NCBI RefSeq assembly: GCF_027214005.1 | Contig: NZ_JAPWGY010000015.1 | Location: 1 to 35,628 of the forward strand | Reading direction: 5' to 3' | DNA length: 35,628 nucleotides | Source of the DNA: Kiloniella laminariae | GTDB taxonomy: Bacteria > Pseudomonadota > Alphaproteobacteria > Kiloniellales > Kiloniellaceae | Shown: in pieces, positions 8,045 through 15,665 of the stretch | Position numbering within the stretch: position 1 is the stretch's first letter | Layout: every line of letters starts with the position of its first letter | Position numbers and translations under genes: made by a program | The notes under the pieces: model-generated | Databases searched by the model: none | The model's input: only the letters and a program-made list of their open reading frames with translations | Told to the model about the DNA's origin: nothing

Positions 8045-8240
8045 TTATGCTGGCAGGTCTCCTGGCTCACGGGTCAACGCTCAATCATCAAACCTTCCCG
8101 GCCTATGGCCAGTGGTCATCGCTGACGAGAGCTCACCGTTTACAGTTGCGGGGGCAGCCACAGCTAAGAGTCCCCTGATGGGCAGACTCCTTCCGTGTTC
8201 CCTTTTAATCCCCAGGCGGCTTCACCCTTGGGGAACCAAA
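8045..8240 (-). ncRNA. Cobalamin riboswitch 1, upstream of the cobalt uptake operon
   Basis: The minus strand carries the classic cobalamin aptamer pieces in order: GATTAAAAGGGAACACGG, the core GGCTGCCCCCGCAACTGT, and the 3' B12 box AGCCAGGAGACCTGCC (8052-8067). The aptamer lies about 215 bases upstream of the DUF4198-A start. In this class binding of adenosylcobalamin lowers expression, so the cobalt uptake operon would be shut when B12 is plentiful. The leader after the aptamer has a candidate terminator (7938-7959) and a hairpin near the ribosome-binding site. The segment 8169-8190 is identical to riboswitch 2 at 9080-9101. Confidence 0.93.
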
Positions 8241-8250
8241 CATGCGGCGC

Positions 8251-8279
8251 AGTCTATGCGGGCAAGAAAAAAGTGGCAA
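8251..8279 (-). promoter_or_regulatory. Promoter of the cobalt uptake operon
   Basis: On the minus strand TTGCCA (5 of 6 to the sigma-70 -35 box) and TAGACT (4 of 6 to the -10 box) are separated by exactly 17 bases. Transcription would start near 8244, immediately before the cobalamin aptamer. Confidence 0.55.
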
Positions 8280-8318
8280 GCTTCAACAAGGAGTTCTTGG
8301 AAAATTATCAAAAATAAC

Positions 8319-8334
8319 CATACTACCCGGTATG
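8319..8334. promoter_or_regulatory. Candidate TetR operator
   Basis: CATAC and GTATG form an inverted repeat with a 6-base spacer, with a second nested dyad TACC/GGTA. It lies 30 bases upstream of the tetR start, over a possible -10 region (TTGGAA at 8297-8302 about 17 bases before ATACTA), and about 40 bases upstream of the divergent cobalt operon promoter. Binding by the adjacent TetR protein is inference. Confidence 0.4.
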
Positions 8335-8363
8335 CCTCTTTTCCAGAATAGTGACCTCGACAA

Positions 8364-8939
8364 ATGACTCCGTCCCTCCCAACCGCCAGCAGCCTGAGTT
8401 GGCTTGCAACAGCATTGGCCCTTCTCGCACAGGAAGGCCCCTGGTCTTTGACCATTGCCCGCCTTTGCAAGGAAATGAACCTGACAAAAGGCAGTTTTTA
8501 TCACCACTTCAAAGATCTGGAAGCATTCAAATTGGCCCTGCTCGCCTTCTGGGAAAAAGATTACACCAAGGATCTCTTTGAAGCCGTGAAAGATGTGGAA
8601 GATCCGGAAGCACAGTATGAGATGCTCTTCACCCTGGCTTTCGAGAAGGATTTTGCTGCTGATATCGCTATGCGAACATGGGCTCAATCTGATGCAGCCG
8701 TGCGTAGCTCGGTCGAGAAAATCGACAACATCCGTCTGGATCTTCTCTCGGGCATGTACGAGCGTGCTTCCAGTCTGACACCCGAAGCAGCCAGAAATTA
8801 TGCAGTTATTGACTATGCTGGTTATATCGGTTTCTACAGCCTCTTTCCCAAAGCCAACGATTCCTGGGCAAGAGACCTCGCCTCCATTCAGACCCGTGCC
8901 CTGCTCGCCGACAGCAAAAACACACGCGGCATCCTGTAA
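8364..8939 (+). CDS. TetR-family transcriptional regulator
   Basis: This 191-residue regulator has an N-terminal TetR helix-turn-helix at about residues 10-55: LAQEGPWSLTIARLCKEMNLTKGSFYHHFKDLEAF, with the diagnostic YHHF recognition-helix end. The rest is the helical ligand-binding and dimerisation domain, whose effector cannot be read. It is divergent from the riboswitch-controlled cobalt uptake operon and is followed by the second riboswitch-DUF4198 unit, so it may sense a metal or corrinoid-related condition, or simply share the intergenic space. The Shine-Dalgarno sequence is weak. A dyad at 8319-8334 is a candidate self-operator. Confidence 0.88.
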   Translation: MTPSLPTASSLSWLATALALLAQEGPWSLTIARLCKEMNLTKGSFYHHFKDLEAFKLALLAFWEKDYTKDLFEAVKDVEDPEAQYEMLFTLAFEKDFAADIAMRTWAQSDAAVRSSVEKIDNIRLDLLSGMYERASSLTPEAARNYAVIDYAGYIGFYSLFPKANDSWARDLASIQTRALLADSKNTRGIL

Positions 8940-8992
8940 ACCTATAATAAATCTTCTTGCCGCTCTGGCGCGATCGGCCTGGAAAATCCCGC

Positions 8993-9021
8993 TTGACCCC
9001 CACCCCTTATCTCAGCAAACT
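8993..9021 (+). promoter_or_regulatory. Possible promoter for riboswitch 2
   Basis: TTGACC (5 of 6) is followed 17 bases later by CAAACT (3 of 6). This would start transcription near 9028, just before the second cobalamin aptamer. The -10 box is weak, and read-through from tetR is an alternative. Confidence 0.35.
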
Positions 9022-9029
9022 GCGCCCGT

Positions 9030-9222
9030 GTCGGTTAACCGGGCATAAATTCAGTCCGGTGATTAAAAGGGAATACGGAGGAGTCTGCCCATCAGGGGAC
9101 TTTTAGCCGGAACTGCCCCCGCAACTGTGTTCAGTCGGGTAACCTCAGGATATCAGAACATCTGCTGTCCAGTGTGCTTTCTCGAACTGTCAGTCAGGAA
9201 ACCTGCCGTCATAACGTCACCA
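9030..9222 (+). ncRNA. Cobalamin riboswitch 2, upstream of DUF4198 paralogue B
   Basis: The plus strand repeats the cobalamin aptamer pieces: CCGGTGATTAAAAGGGAAT, the core CTGCCCCCGCAACTGT, and the B12 box AGTCAGGAAACCTGCC (9192-9207). It controls a single gene, starting 140 bases after the B12 box. Its segment 9080-9101 is identical to 8169-8190 of riboswitch 1, the flank CATAACGTCAC after the B12 box is also shared, and GGGGCGGAC lies 40 bases after the box in both leaders. These point to a common, fairly recent origin of the two leaders. Confidence 0.92.
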
Positions 9223-9224
9223 GT

Positions 9225-9295
9225 CCAATGAACGGGGTCTTTCATTGGGGCGGACCTTCCGTCGTGTGGCGTGCCTGTCGTTTGGCAGGGACGCC
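9225..9295 (+). promoter_or_regulatory. Leader hairpins after riboswitch 2
   Basis: Two hairpins follow the aptamer: CCAATGAA/TTCATTGG (9225-9248, 8-base loop, perfect) and a longer imperfect one between GGCGT at 9268 and ACGCC at 9291 with an inner TGCC/GGCA. There is no U-tract after them, so control is more likely at translation than by termination. The exact switch structure was not folded. Confidence 0.4.
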
Positions 9296-9347
9296 GGTAA
9301 AGTGCGTTTCTGTCGTTCTAGTAAACCTTTTTGACAGAGCGCGAACC

Positions 9348-10139
9348 ATGTTTTTTTCACGACACCTCCTCCTGCTCCTTGCCGGATTTTCGGGAATTAT
9401 TTCCCCAGCCAGTGCCCATTTCCTGGAACTTGTACCTTCAACCGCCCTCGTCACCAAAAGCGGGGAAAGTCGTCTATCCTTTGACATTCGCTTTACCCAC
9501 CCTATGGAAGGCGGGCCTTTGATGAACATCGAGCGCCTCGACCGCTTTGGTGTACAAACTGTAGACGGGAAACATGATCTGACCGGGCAGCTCATCGTAG
9601 AGACCCTGCCAATGGCCTTAAATCCTGCCAGAGTGCAAAGCTACACCGCCGACTACAGCATTCGTCGAGCCGGAGACTATACCTTTTACGCCAGTCCCTC
9701 TCCCTACTGGGAAGCAGAAGAAAAAACCATGATCATCCATCACACCAAGGTGGTTGTGAATGCCTATGGTTTGGAAAATGGCTGGGAAACACCCGTCGGG
9801 CTTCCTGTAGAGATCATGCCTCTCAGCCGTCCCTACGGGTTATGGACAGGCAACATCTTCTCGGGACAAGTCATGAATAACGGAACTCCCGAAGGGGATG
9901 CGATTATCGAAATCGAATACCGTGGAGAAGGAAAAATCACTCCCCTTGCGACGCCGTACATTACCCAGACGATCCGAACGGATGAGAATGGCGTTTTTCA
10001 TTACGCCATGCCCAAAGCCGGCTGGTGGGTTTTTGCGGCTCTGCTCGACACAGGAAAAACCCTTCCTGCTCCTGACGGAACTGAAGCGCCTGTTGAAGAA
10101 GGCGGTCTGATCTGGGTTCACACCCAGAACATGCCCTGA
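9348..10139 (+). CDS. DUF4198 periplasmic protein (NikK-like), paralogue B
   Basis: This 263-residue secreted protein resembles paralogue A: signal peptide ending ASA, mature N-terminus H24 (HFLELV), FTHP (49-52), DLTGQL, P-x-PYWEAEE, VEIMPLSRPYG, IFSGQV, IIEIEY and MPKAGWWVFAAL. The reading frame is open back to 9174, but that extension crosses the riboswitch and its leader; the ATG at 9348, directly followed by the signal peptide, is the true start. It has its own cobalamin riboswitch and no transporter gene beside it, so it is a monocistronic cobalamin-repressed protein. A periplasmic cobalt- or corrinoid-handling role is inferred from regulation and family. Confidence 0.85.
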   Translation: MFFSRHLLLLLAGFSGIISPASAHFLELVPSTALVTKSGESRLSFDIRFTHPMEGGPLMNIERLDRFGVQTVDGKHDLTGQLIVETLPMALNPARVQSYTADYSIRRAGDYTFYASPSPYWEAEEKTMIIHHTKVVVNAYGLENGWETPVGLPVEIMPLSRPYGLWTGNIFSGQVMNNGTPEGDAIIEIEYRGEGKITPLATPYITQTIRTDENGVFHYAMPKAGWWVFAALLDTGKTLPAPDGTEAPVEEGGLIWVHTQNMP

Positions 10140-10142
10140 AAT

Positions 10143-10203
10143 TTACCTGGATCAATCAGGTAATACATTTCGCAACACTGTGCTGGGATCAAAAGATCCC
10201 GGC
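10143..10203. terminator. Two hairpins between convergent genes
   Basis: TTACCTG/CAGGTAA (10143-10163, 7-base loop, then TACATTT) follows the DUF4198-B stop. GCTGGGATC-AAAA-GATCCCGGC (10182-10203) is a stable 9-bp stem with one G-U pair. They sit between convergent genes and probably form the 3' ends of both transcripts, but neither has a strong U-tract. Confidence 0.5.
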
Positions 10204-10228
10204 GCAGTCGCGATGGAGGAGAACCAGG

Positions 10229-10750
10229 TCAACCAGCCATAAAAGCCATCATTTGCTGGTTCTCGTACTCAAGTTCCTGCAAACGTTTACGGACAACATC
10301 CCCGATTGAAATCATGCCACAAAGTTTGCCATCTACGACAACAGGCATATGGCGAAAGCGCCCGTCTGTCATTTTTTGCATAACCTCGTGGATCCGTGCA
10401 TCAGGGCTGCAACAGCTTGGATCGGCAGTCATTATTGTGCTGACTTTTTTCTGGAACAACGCCACTCCTTCATTGCCAATTCCCTTGACCACATCGCGTT
10501 CTGACACGATGCCAATTGGGCGTTTTTCCGCGTCGGCCACGACCAGTGCGCCGATTTTGAAAGAATTGAGCATATCCACCACTTCCTGGACAGTATGGTC
10601 CGGGCTTATGGTGTGAATATCCCCCCCTTTATCAGCCAGAACATCCTTGACAGCCCCACCAGCTGTTCCCAGAAAATTGCCTGTTGTTTCAGTCCCTGAA
10701 CCGCTATCACTCTGAAAAAGAGCGGCATTGAAATCACAGGAAAATACCAT
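10229..10750 (-). CDS. CBS-domain pair protein
   Basis: This 173-residue cytoplasmic protein consists mainly of two CBS domains (about residues 35-90 and 100-160): VKDVLADKGGDIHTISPDHTV with the strand GALVVAD and PIGIVSERDVVKG, then VSTIMTADPSCCSPDARIHEV with RHMPVVVDGKLCGMISIGDVV. CBS pairs bind adenosine nucleotides or similar ligands and serve as energy or redox sensors; the partner here is unknown. The start at 10750 is chosen because GAGGAGG lies seven bases upstream; an in-frame start at 10795 has no such support. Overlapping palindromes (10811-10833) lie about 60 bases upstream. Confidence 0.9.
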   Translation of the reverse strand: MVFSCDFNAALFQSDSGSGTETTGNFLGTAGGAVKDVLADKGGDIHTISPDHTVQEVVDMLNSFKIGALVVADAEKRPIGIVSERDVVKGIGNEGVALFQKKVSTIMTADPSCCSPDARIHEVMQKMTDGRFRHMPVVVDGKLCGMISIGDVVRKRLQELEYENQQMMAFMAG

Positions 10751-10810
10751 TACTGACCCTCCTCGTTCTTCCTTGTTCAGAAAACTATAACACAAGATTT
10801 TGCGGTTTAT

Positions 10811-10833
10811 TAATCATGATTATCAAAATAATC
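10811..10833. promoter_or_regulatory. Overlapping palindromes upstream of the CBS gene
   Basis: TAATCATGATTA (10811-10822) is a perfect 12-bp palindrome, and GATTAT-CAAA-ATAATC (10818-10833) is a second perfect inverted repeat sharing its end. The position, 60-80 bases before the CBS gene start, suits an operator. The regulator is not identified. Confidence 0.4.
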
Positions 10834-10835
10834 CT

Positions 10836-10881
10836 GTTGCAGGAAAATTGAAAATCGGCATCAGTTTGCCGATCCTGCAAC
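10836..10881 (-). terminator. Nested hairpin after the hydrolase gene
   Basis: An outer 8-bp stem GTTGCAGG/CCTGCAAC (10836-10843 with 10874-10881) encloses an inner 7-bp stem ATCGGCA/TGCCGAT (10854-10860 with 10867-10873). It lies about 75 bases downstream of the last gene of the ABC-hydrolase cluster and is followed on the minus strand by AGGATTATTTT. It probably ends or protects that transcript. Confidence 0.5.
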
Positions 10882-10955
10882 AATTATCAAAACACCCCGG
10901 TCACCCCCGGCTTTCTCAAAGGACAAATGAGGAAACAAAAGCCGGATCACACCCG

Positions 10956-12794
10956 TTATAAAAAGTGAAAGAGGGGCACTCCTTCTTGTGTCTGAATCTT
11001 TAGCCCAATATCTCTGATCTTGACCGATATCTCGGGTTTCCAGCTGCCTGTTTCTGTCGGCACACTCCGTCCGGTACCGGTATTCACATCGAACCGCGGA
11101 AAATTTCCGCCCGTCATCAGTACCAGCAGTTGCCCTCCCTTCTTCAGACGATAAGCTGTCGTCATTAATCTGACCTCAATCTTGACTTCTTCCCCCGGAG
11201 ACAAAGCAAGACCGTTTCTCTCAGGATCAGCAAACCGTGCGCGTTGGATGCCATCGGTGATATTCAGCGCCGAAAAATCATCAGGCCCCTGTCTTTTTTC
11301 AAACAGGAAAACAGCCAGATCAAAATCCTCCGCGTCAGAACAAGCCTGACAGTTCAACAGAGGTGTACCGCATATCAGCATGTCTTCTGAAAGGGGAGCT
11401 GTTTCAAAAACAAGAATATCCGGGCGGTTGAAAGGGGATTCAGGGTTTCCCGTACCCGGGTAAAGAAACATCCCTCCCTCCATGATCGGGGCACCAGAAG
11501 TAATGGCCCCCCCGATGGTACGAAAAGGGTCATCTGGTGTCATGGTCAGAGAATGTACCTGGGGTGTTCCCCCTGTAGAGGAAACCCGGGTTTGGGCTTG
11601 TAAAACATCATTTTCGTCTAGGCGGAACACCTGCTCTTCCGGTGAGGCTTGTGTCGTAACCTTCGACAACCAGCGCCCGGAGACATCCAGATGTCCTCTT
11701 TCGTTCCAGGACCAGTCCCCTCCCCCCATTTCAAAATATACGTTTTCGTCTTGCCAGGGGGTCTCTGTTTTACCCAGAGCAAAGTCAAACCAGGCAAGCC
11801 GCAACTCTGGAAAGCTTCTACCTGTCAGTTTATTTAACGTTGCCGCTGCCCCGAAATCTGCGGTTCCAGCATAGCTTTGATTCCGGCGACCATGGAGCCA
11901 CGGCCCCATAAGCAACTGAACCGGGCTGGTAAACCTCCGTTTCATTTCCTCGTAGAGGATGTTCATTGACTGGGCATAGGGATCATTCCAGCTACCCAAC
12001 AAAAATACGGGAACATCGGGCATCCGGTCAAACCAGCGTTCGGCACAAGTCGCCGCTCCCAACCATTCGACTGGTGCTGTTTCCTGTTCCCAGAGATCCA
12101 GAAGATAAGCTTCATATTCCGGCACAACAGCCAAAGGGGATTTGCCTCTTTTCCAATCCGCTTTCAGCACTTCCTGAGTCAAATCAAGAGACTCAAAATG
12201 AGTTACTGCAACCATATCCCCTTGATCAATAGCATACTGACGAGCGTGCTTGAACGCCCATGTAAGCTGTTTTAATTCAAAGGCTCCTCCGTAACGGACT
12301 GAGTGCTCATAGGCATTCAGTAATCCACCGGTATCAAGGAACATTCCCGAAAGTCCTGGTGCCGTTGCACAGGCGGCTGCCAACTGGGTGTGTCCCCCAT
12401 AAGACAAACCCATCGAACAGATTCGACCATCACACCAGGGTTGCTCTACAATCCACGCATAACTGTCAAAGCCATCCTCGGCTTCGTTGATATATTTTGA
12501 AAAGATACCTTCGGAACCGTGGCGTCCCCGAACATCCTGCATCACAACGCCATATCCACGGGCACAAAACCATCGTGCCAGCTCGACACGTGTCAGAGCA
12601 ACTCCACTCGCCAGACACATTTCTGAACCGGAAACTCCTTTGCGATTATATGGAGTTCGTTCAATCAGAACCGGTCCGCAATGTCCGGACTCAGGCAGAT
12701 AGATATCTGTTGCCAGACTGGTACCGTCACGCATTTTCACCATTTCAGTGAATTCGCAGGGCATGTCATGCGGGATAGAAATATCACGGGCCAT
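10956..12794 (-). CDS. CocE/NonD-family serine hydrolase (S15 peptidase-like)
   Basis: This 612-residue enzyme is an alpha/beta hydrolase of the CocE/NonD family, which includes cocaine esterase, X-Pro dipeptidyl-peptidases and cephalosporin acylases; they cleave esters, amides or peptides. The catalytic serine is S131 in GLSYGG, the acid is probably D271 in GSWNDPY, and the histidine is H301 in GPWLHGRRN. The C-terminal third is a jelly-roll domain (ending in IQTQEGVPLFHFL). No signal peptide is seen, so it is cytoplasmic. It lies 169 bases after the peptide ABC binding-protein gene on the same strand, suggesting it hydrolyses the imported substrate. The substrate is not deducible. Confidence 0.9.
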   Translation of the reverse strand: MARDISIPHDMPCEFTEMVKMRDGTSLATDIYLPESGHCGPVLIERTPYNRKGVSGSEMCLASGVALTRVELARWFCARGYGVVMQDVRGRHGSEGIFSKYINEAEDGFDSYAWIVEQPWCDGRICSMGLSYGGHTQLAAACATAPGLSGMFLDTGGLLNAYEHSVRYGGAFELKQLTWAFKHARQYAIDQGDMVAVTHFESLDLTQEVLKADWKRGKSPLAVVPEYEAYLLDLWEQETAPVEWLGAATCAERWFDRMPDVPVFLLGSWNDPYAQSMNILYEEMKRRFTSPVQLLMGPWLHGRRNQSYAGTADFGAAATLNKLTGRSFPELRLAWFDFALGKTETPWQDENVYFEMGGGDWSWNERGHLDVSGRWLSKVTTQASPEEQVFRLDENDVLQAQTRVSSTGGTPQVHSLTMTPDDPFRTIGGAITSGAPIMEGGMFLYPGTGNPESPFNRPDILVFETAPLSEDMLICGTPLLNCQACSDAEDFDLAVFLFEKRQGPDDFSALNITDGIQRARFADPERNGLALSPGEEVKIEVRLMTTAYRLKKGGQLLVLMTGGNFPRFDVNTGTGRSVPTETGSWKPEISVKIRDIGLKIQTQEGVPLFHFL

Positions 12795-12963
12795 TGCTCA
12801 CAGCACCCCAGCAGTAAGGATTTTCAAAACGTAGCCTTATGCAAATTAATCAGTCAAAGGATCACCTGTTCCGCGATCAGTGCTCTTCTCGGGAAAGACG
12901 GTGTCAAAAACGACCCCGTCTTCCACGCTGTAGCCAATCAGGCCACTCGAGCACTCCACCAAA

Positions 12964-14541
12964 TCAATCAACAGGTCTGAAATCAGCAGCCAGAGTCCGC
13001 TCTACGGGTCCGATTTTATAAGCGACCTTGTTCGAATGAGCCCAGATCAGCTCTTCGAAATAGAGCGGTAAAATTCCCTGTTCCTCAACAAATCCGATCG
13101 TGGCTGCCTCTTTAAGAAGTTGCTCTTTCTCATCATCGTCAAATGTTGCTGTCGCCCTGGTCATCACATCATCAAAAGCGGGGTTGGAGAAACGCCCGCG
13201 ATTGAACGTTCCAATGCCTGCTTCCTTGTTATAACTGGAGAGTACCTGTTCCAGTCCCCGGCTTGAATTCCCCGAAGTCGTTCCAAAACCAACCAGAAAC
13301 ACACTGAACTCTCTTTTCGAGGCGGATTTGAAATAGATACTTTTGGGCATGGCTTCGACAGAGCTTTTCAACCCGCCACGCGCAAACAGCTGTGAAAGCG
13401 CCTGGATTACTTTGGCATCATTTACATAACGGTCATTTGGTCCATGGATCGTCAGGGAAAAACCGTCTGGATAGCCAGCCTCAGTCAACAGGGCCTTTGC
13501 GCCTTCCAGATCATAAGCAGGTGTCTTGATCTCCGGGTTGAATCCGATAAAACCCTCGGGAACCATTTGGCCCGCCGGTACAGCCCGGCCATCCATGATA
13601 TGTTCAACAATCCTGTTGCGATCAATCAACAGGGACAAAGCCTTGCGGACGCGTTTATCCCGTAGCGGGTTGTTGATTTCTCCCCCTTCGCTCCCTTTGA
13701 TAAAGGGTGTCTGTTCCCGATCAGAATCCAGGTGCAGATAAATCAACCGCCCAGAAATCGAGCTGCTGACTTCCAGTCCGTCACGGGCCTTAACCACAGC
13801 AACATCAGAAGGTGGCACCTGATCGATTGCATCAACATCACCTGCCATCAATGTCGCGACGCGGGATGCCGCATTTGGAATATACCGTATTATCACATCC
13901 GAATAGCCGGGAACTTCACCCCAATATTGCTCATTCGCTTTCAGCACCAGACTTTCATTCGGCGTCCAGGATACAAACTTGTAGGGACCAGTACCGATAG
14001 TCGCCTGCCCCGAATCAAAATCAGCACTCTTGATTGTCACGCCCAGCTCGGAAGGAATGATGTAAACGCCACCGATCTGCTCCATAAAATCCGGAGCCGG
14101 CTCTTTTGTTGTGACTTTCAGTTTATGTGCATCCAGCGCTTCAATTGAGGCAATGCTTGATACCAGGCTGATAAAGGAAGACGGCGAGTCCTCGACATTT
14201 GGAATACGTTCTACTGACGAAATAACATCCGCAGCGTCAAAGGTACTGCCATCATGGAAAGTGACCCCCTGCTTCAACTCGATTTCCCATGTCGTCGGAT
14301 TGATGTTTTGCCAAGACGTCGCAAGCATGGGCCCCATCTGCATCTTTTCGTCCACACTTACCAGTGTTTCAAAGATATTCGATGCTGTGTTTTGATTCGG
14401 CGATGTTCTCGAAAAATGTGGATCAACCGACTGATGTTCGCCCGCCAGGGCAAGTCGAAGCGTGTCTGCTGAAGCTGATGACACCAGGCCAGATGTCGCC
14501 AGGAATGCCATTGCCAACATACAATTTTTTGTCGTTATCAT
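12964..14541 (-). CDS. Peptide/nickel-type ABC transporter substrate-binding protein (SBP family 5)
   Basis: This 525-residue periplasmic protein captures the substrate of the adjacent ABC importer. The signal peptide is MITTKNCMLAMAFLATSGLV up to SASA, and the mature chain begins DTLRLALAGE. Family 5 features include the N-terminal LRLAL...DPHFSRT segment, WEIELKQGVTFHDGSTFDAADV and NNPLRDKRVRKALSLLIDR. The start at 14541 is supported by GAAGGGAG about eight bases upstream; the open frame extends to 14691 but lacks protein character and overlaps the preceding ATPase gene. Unusually, it follows rather than precedes the permease and ATPase genes. Ligands of this family include peptides, opines and glycosides; this one is unknown. 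Confidence 0.93.
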   Translation of the reverse strand: MITTKNCMLAMAFLATSGLVSSASADTLRLALAGEHQSVDPHFSRTSPNQNTASNIFETLVSVDEKMQMGPMLATSWQNINPTTWEIELKQGVTFHDGSTFDAADVISSVERIPNVEDSPSSFISLVSSIASIEALDAHKLKVTTKEPAPDFMEQIGGVYIIPSELGVTIKSADFDSGQATIGTGPYKFVSWTPNESLVLKANEQYWGEVPGYSDVIIRYIPNAASRVATLMAGDVDAIDQVPPSDVAVVKARDGLEVSSSISGRLIYLHLDSDREQTPFIKGSEGGEINNPLRDKRVRKALSLLIDRNRIVEHIMDGRAVPAGQMVPEGFIGFNPEIKTPAYDLEGAKALLTEAGYPDGFSLTIHGPNDRYVNDAKVIQALSQLFARGGLKSSVEAMPKSIYFKSASKREFSVFLVGFGTTSGNSSRGLEQVLSSYNKEAGIGTFNRGRFSNPAFDDVMTRATATFDDDEKEQLLKEAATIGFVEEQGILPLYFEELIWAHSNKVAYKIGPVERTLAADFRPVD

Positions 14542-14615
14542 AGTCTTGCTCCCTTCAGATGCATACGTATCCCGACTTGGTGGCGGGCTTGTTATTAGGG
14601 TTTTCATCACACAGG

Positions 14616-15665
14616 CTATGCCTGCACTACTTTCCTCTTCCCGGCCTCCTCTATCCGACCTTCTTCCCCTTGCCCCACCTCCAGATGACAAGCCGAAAAA
14701 TGCCTGTCTCCCAATTGACGAAGCATCGGCTGATCAGTTTTGCAACGAGGCATGGCATGGGGGCATCGGGGATGGAATTGGCACCCGGATGGCGGGGATA
14801 ACGGAGAAGGCAGCTCCCCGACAATCGGTGTGAAAGTTTTCTTTTGCGCTTTCAATTGCGGCGCTTCAGCCATCAATGCCCGGGAATAGGGATGGTGCGG
14901 GTTATCAAACAAGGTGGCGGTTGAAGCTGTTTCAACGACCCGGCCAAGATAGAGAATCACAACCCGGTCAGCGATATAGCGTACAACATTGAGATCGTGA
15001 CTGATAAATACAGATGCAAAAGAAGAATTTTGCCGCAATTCGACCAGCAGTTCCAGGATCTGAGCCTGGATAGAGACATCCAGCGCAGCAACCGCCTCGT
15101 CAAATACGACACAGGCCGGGTCGACAGCCAGTGCCCGGGCAATACCGACGCGCTGCCGTTGGCCACCTGACAAGGCATGCGGGAAACGATCAATAAAATC
15201 CGGTTTCAGTCCCACACGTCCCATTGCCTCGATCGCCGCATCACGGGCATCAGCTTTGGCGACAAGCCCATGCGCAACAGCAGCTTCAATGACGGTTTCG
15301 CCCACTCGCCTGCGCGGATTCAGACTGGTGTAGGGATTCTGGAATACCATCTGCAACTTGAACCTGGCGCGGCGGGCTTCTTCTGCTGGCAAGGTTGCAA
15401 TATCTTTACCTTCAAAGCATACCTTCCCAGAAGTCGGGGCCAATAGCTGTACAGCAACCCGTCCAAGTGTCGACTTGCCACAACCGGACTCGCCGACAAT
15501 ACCAACCGTTTCTCCCCGGTTCACAACCATGGACACATTGTCTACTGCGACCAGATTTTCCAGTGGTCGTCCAATAGCTAATCGACGGGCCAGCTTGTCA
15601 AAAACACCATCATTCCGGGTGAATATCCGCGATATATTGCAAAGCTCAAGTAGAGGCATACTCAT
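14616..15665 (-). CDS. Peptide-type ABC transporter ATPase, DppF/OppF-like
   Basis: This 349-residue ATPase is the second of the paired ATP-binding subunits. Walker A is GESGCGKST, the Q-loop VFQNPYTSLNPR, the signature LSGGQRQR and Walker B VVFDEAVAALD, where the usual DEP is DEA. The C-terminal oligopeptide-transport domain has PSPLSPPSGCQFHPRCP; its cysteines can bind an iron-sulfur cluster in Dpp/Opp ATPases. The ATG at 15665 overlaps the preceding gene in an ATGA junction; starts two codons later or eleven earlier are less likely. It is part of the dppBCDF-like operon. Confidence 0.93.
   Translation of the reverse strand: MSMPLLELCNISRIFTRNDGVFDKLARRLAIGRPLENLVAVDNVSMVVNRGETVGIVGESGCGKSTLGRVAVQLLAPTSGKVCFEGKDIATLPAEEARRARFKLQMVFQNPYTSLNPRRRVGETVIEAAVAHGLVAKADARDAAIEAMGRVGLKPDFIDRFPHALSGGQRQRVGIARALAVDPACVVFDEAVAALDVSIQAQILELLVELRQNSSFASVFISHDLNVVRYIADRVVILYLGRVVETASTATLFDNPHHPYSRALMAEAPQLKAQKKTFTPIVGELPSPLSPPSGCQFHPRCPHAMPRCKTDQPMLRQLGDRHFSACHLEVGQGEEGRIEEAGKRKVVQA

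Noticed and set aside
9174-9347. N-terminal extension of DUF4198-B
   Set aside because: This open stretch is the riboswitch 3' end and leader; the signal peptide begins at the ATG at 9348.
14542-14691. Extended N-terminus of the binding protein
   Set aside because: The extension is low in protein character, overlaps the 3' end of the ATPase gene, and the signal peptide starts at 14541 with a good Shine-Dalgarno sequence.
14462-14833. Plus-strand open frame of 123 codons
   Set aside because: It lies antisense to the ATPase and binding-protein genes and shows no family features.
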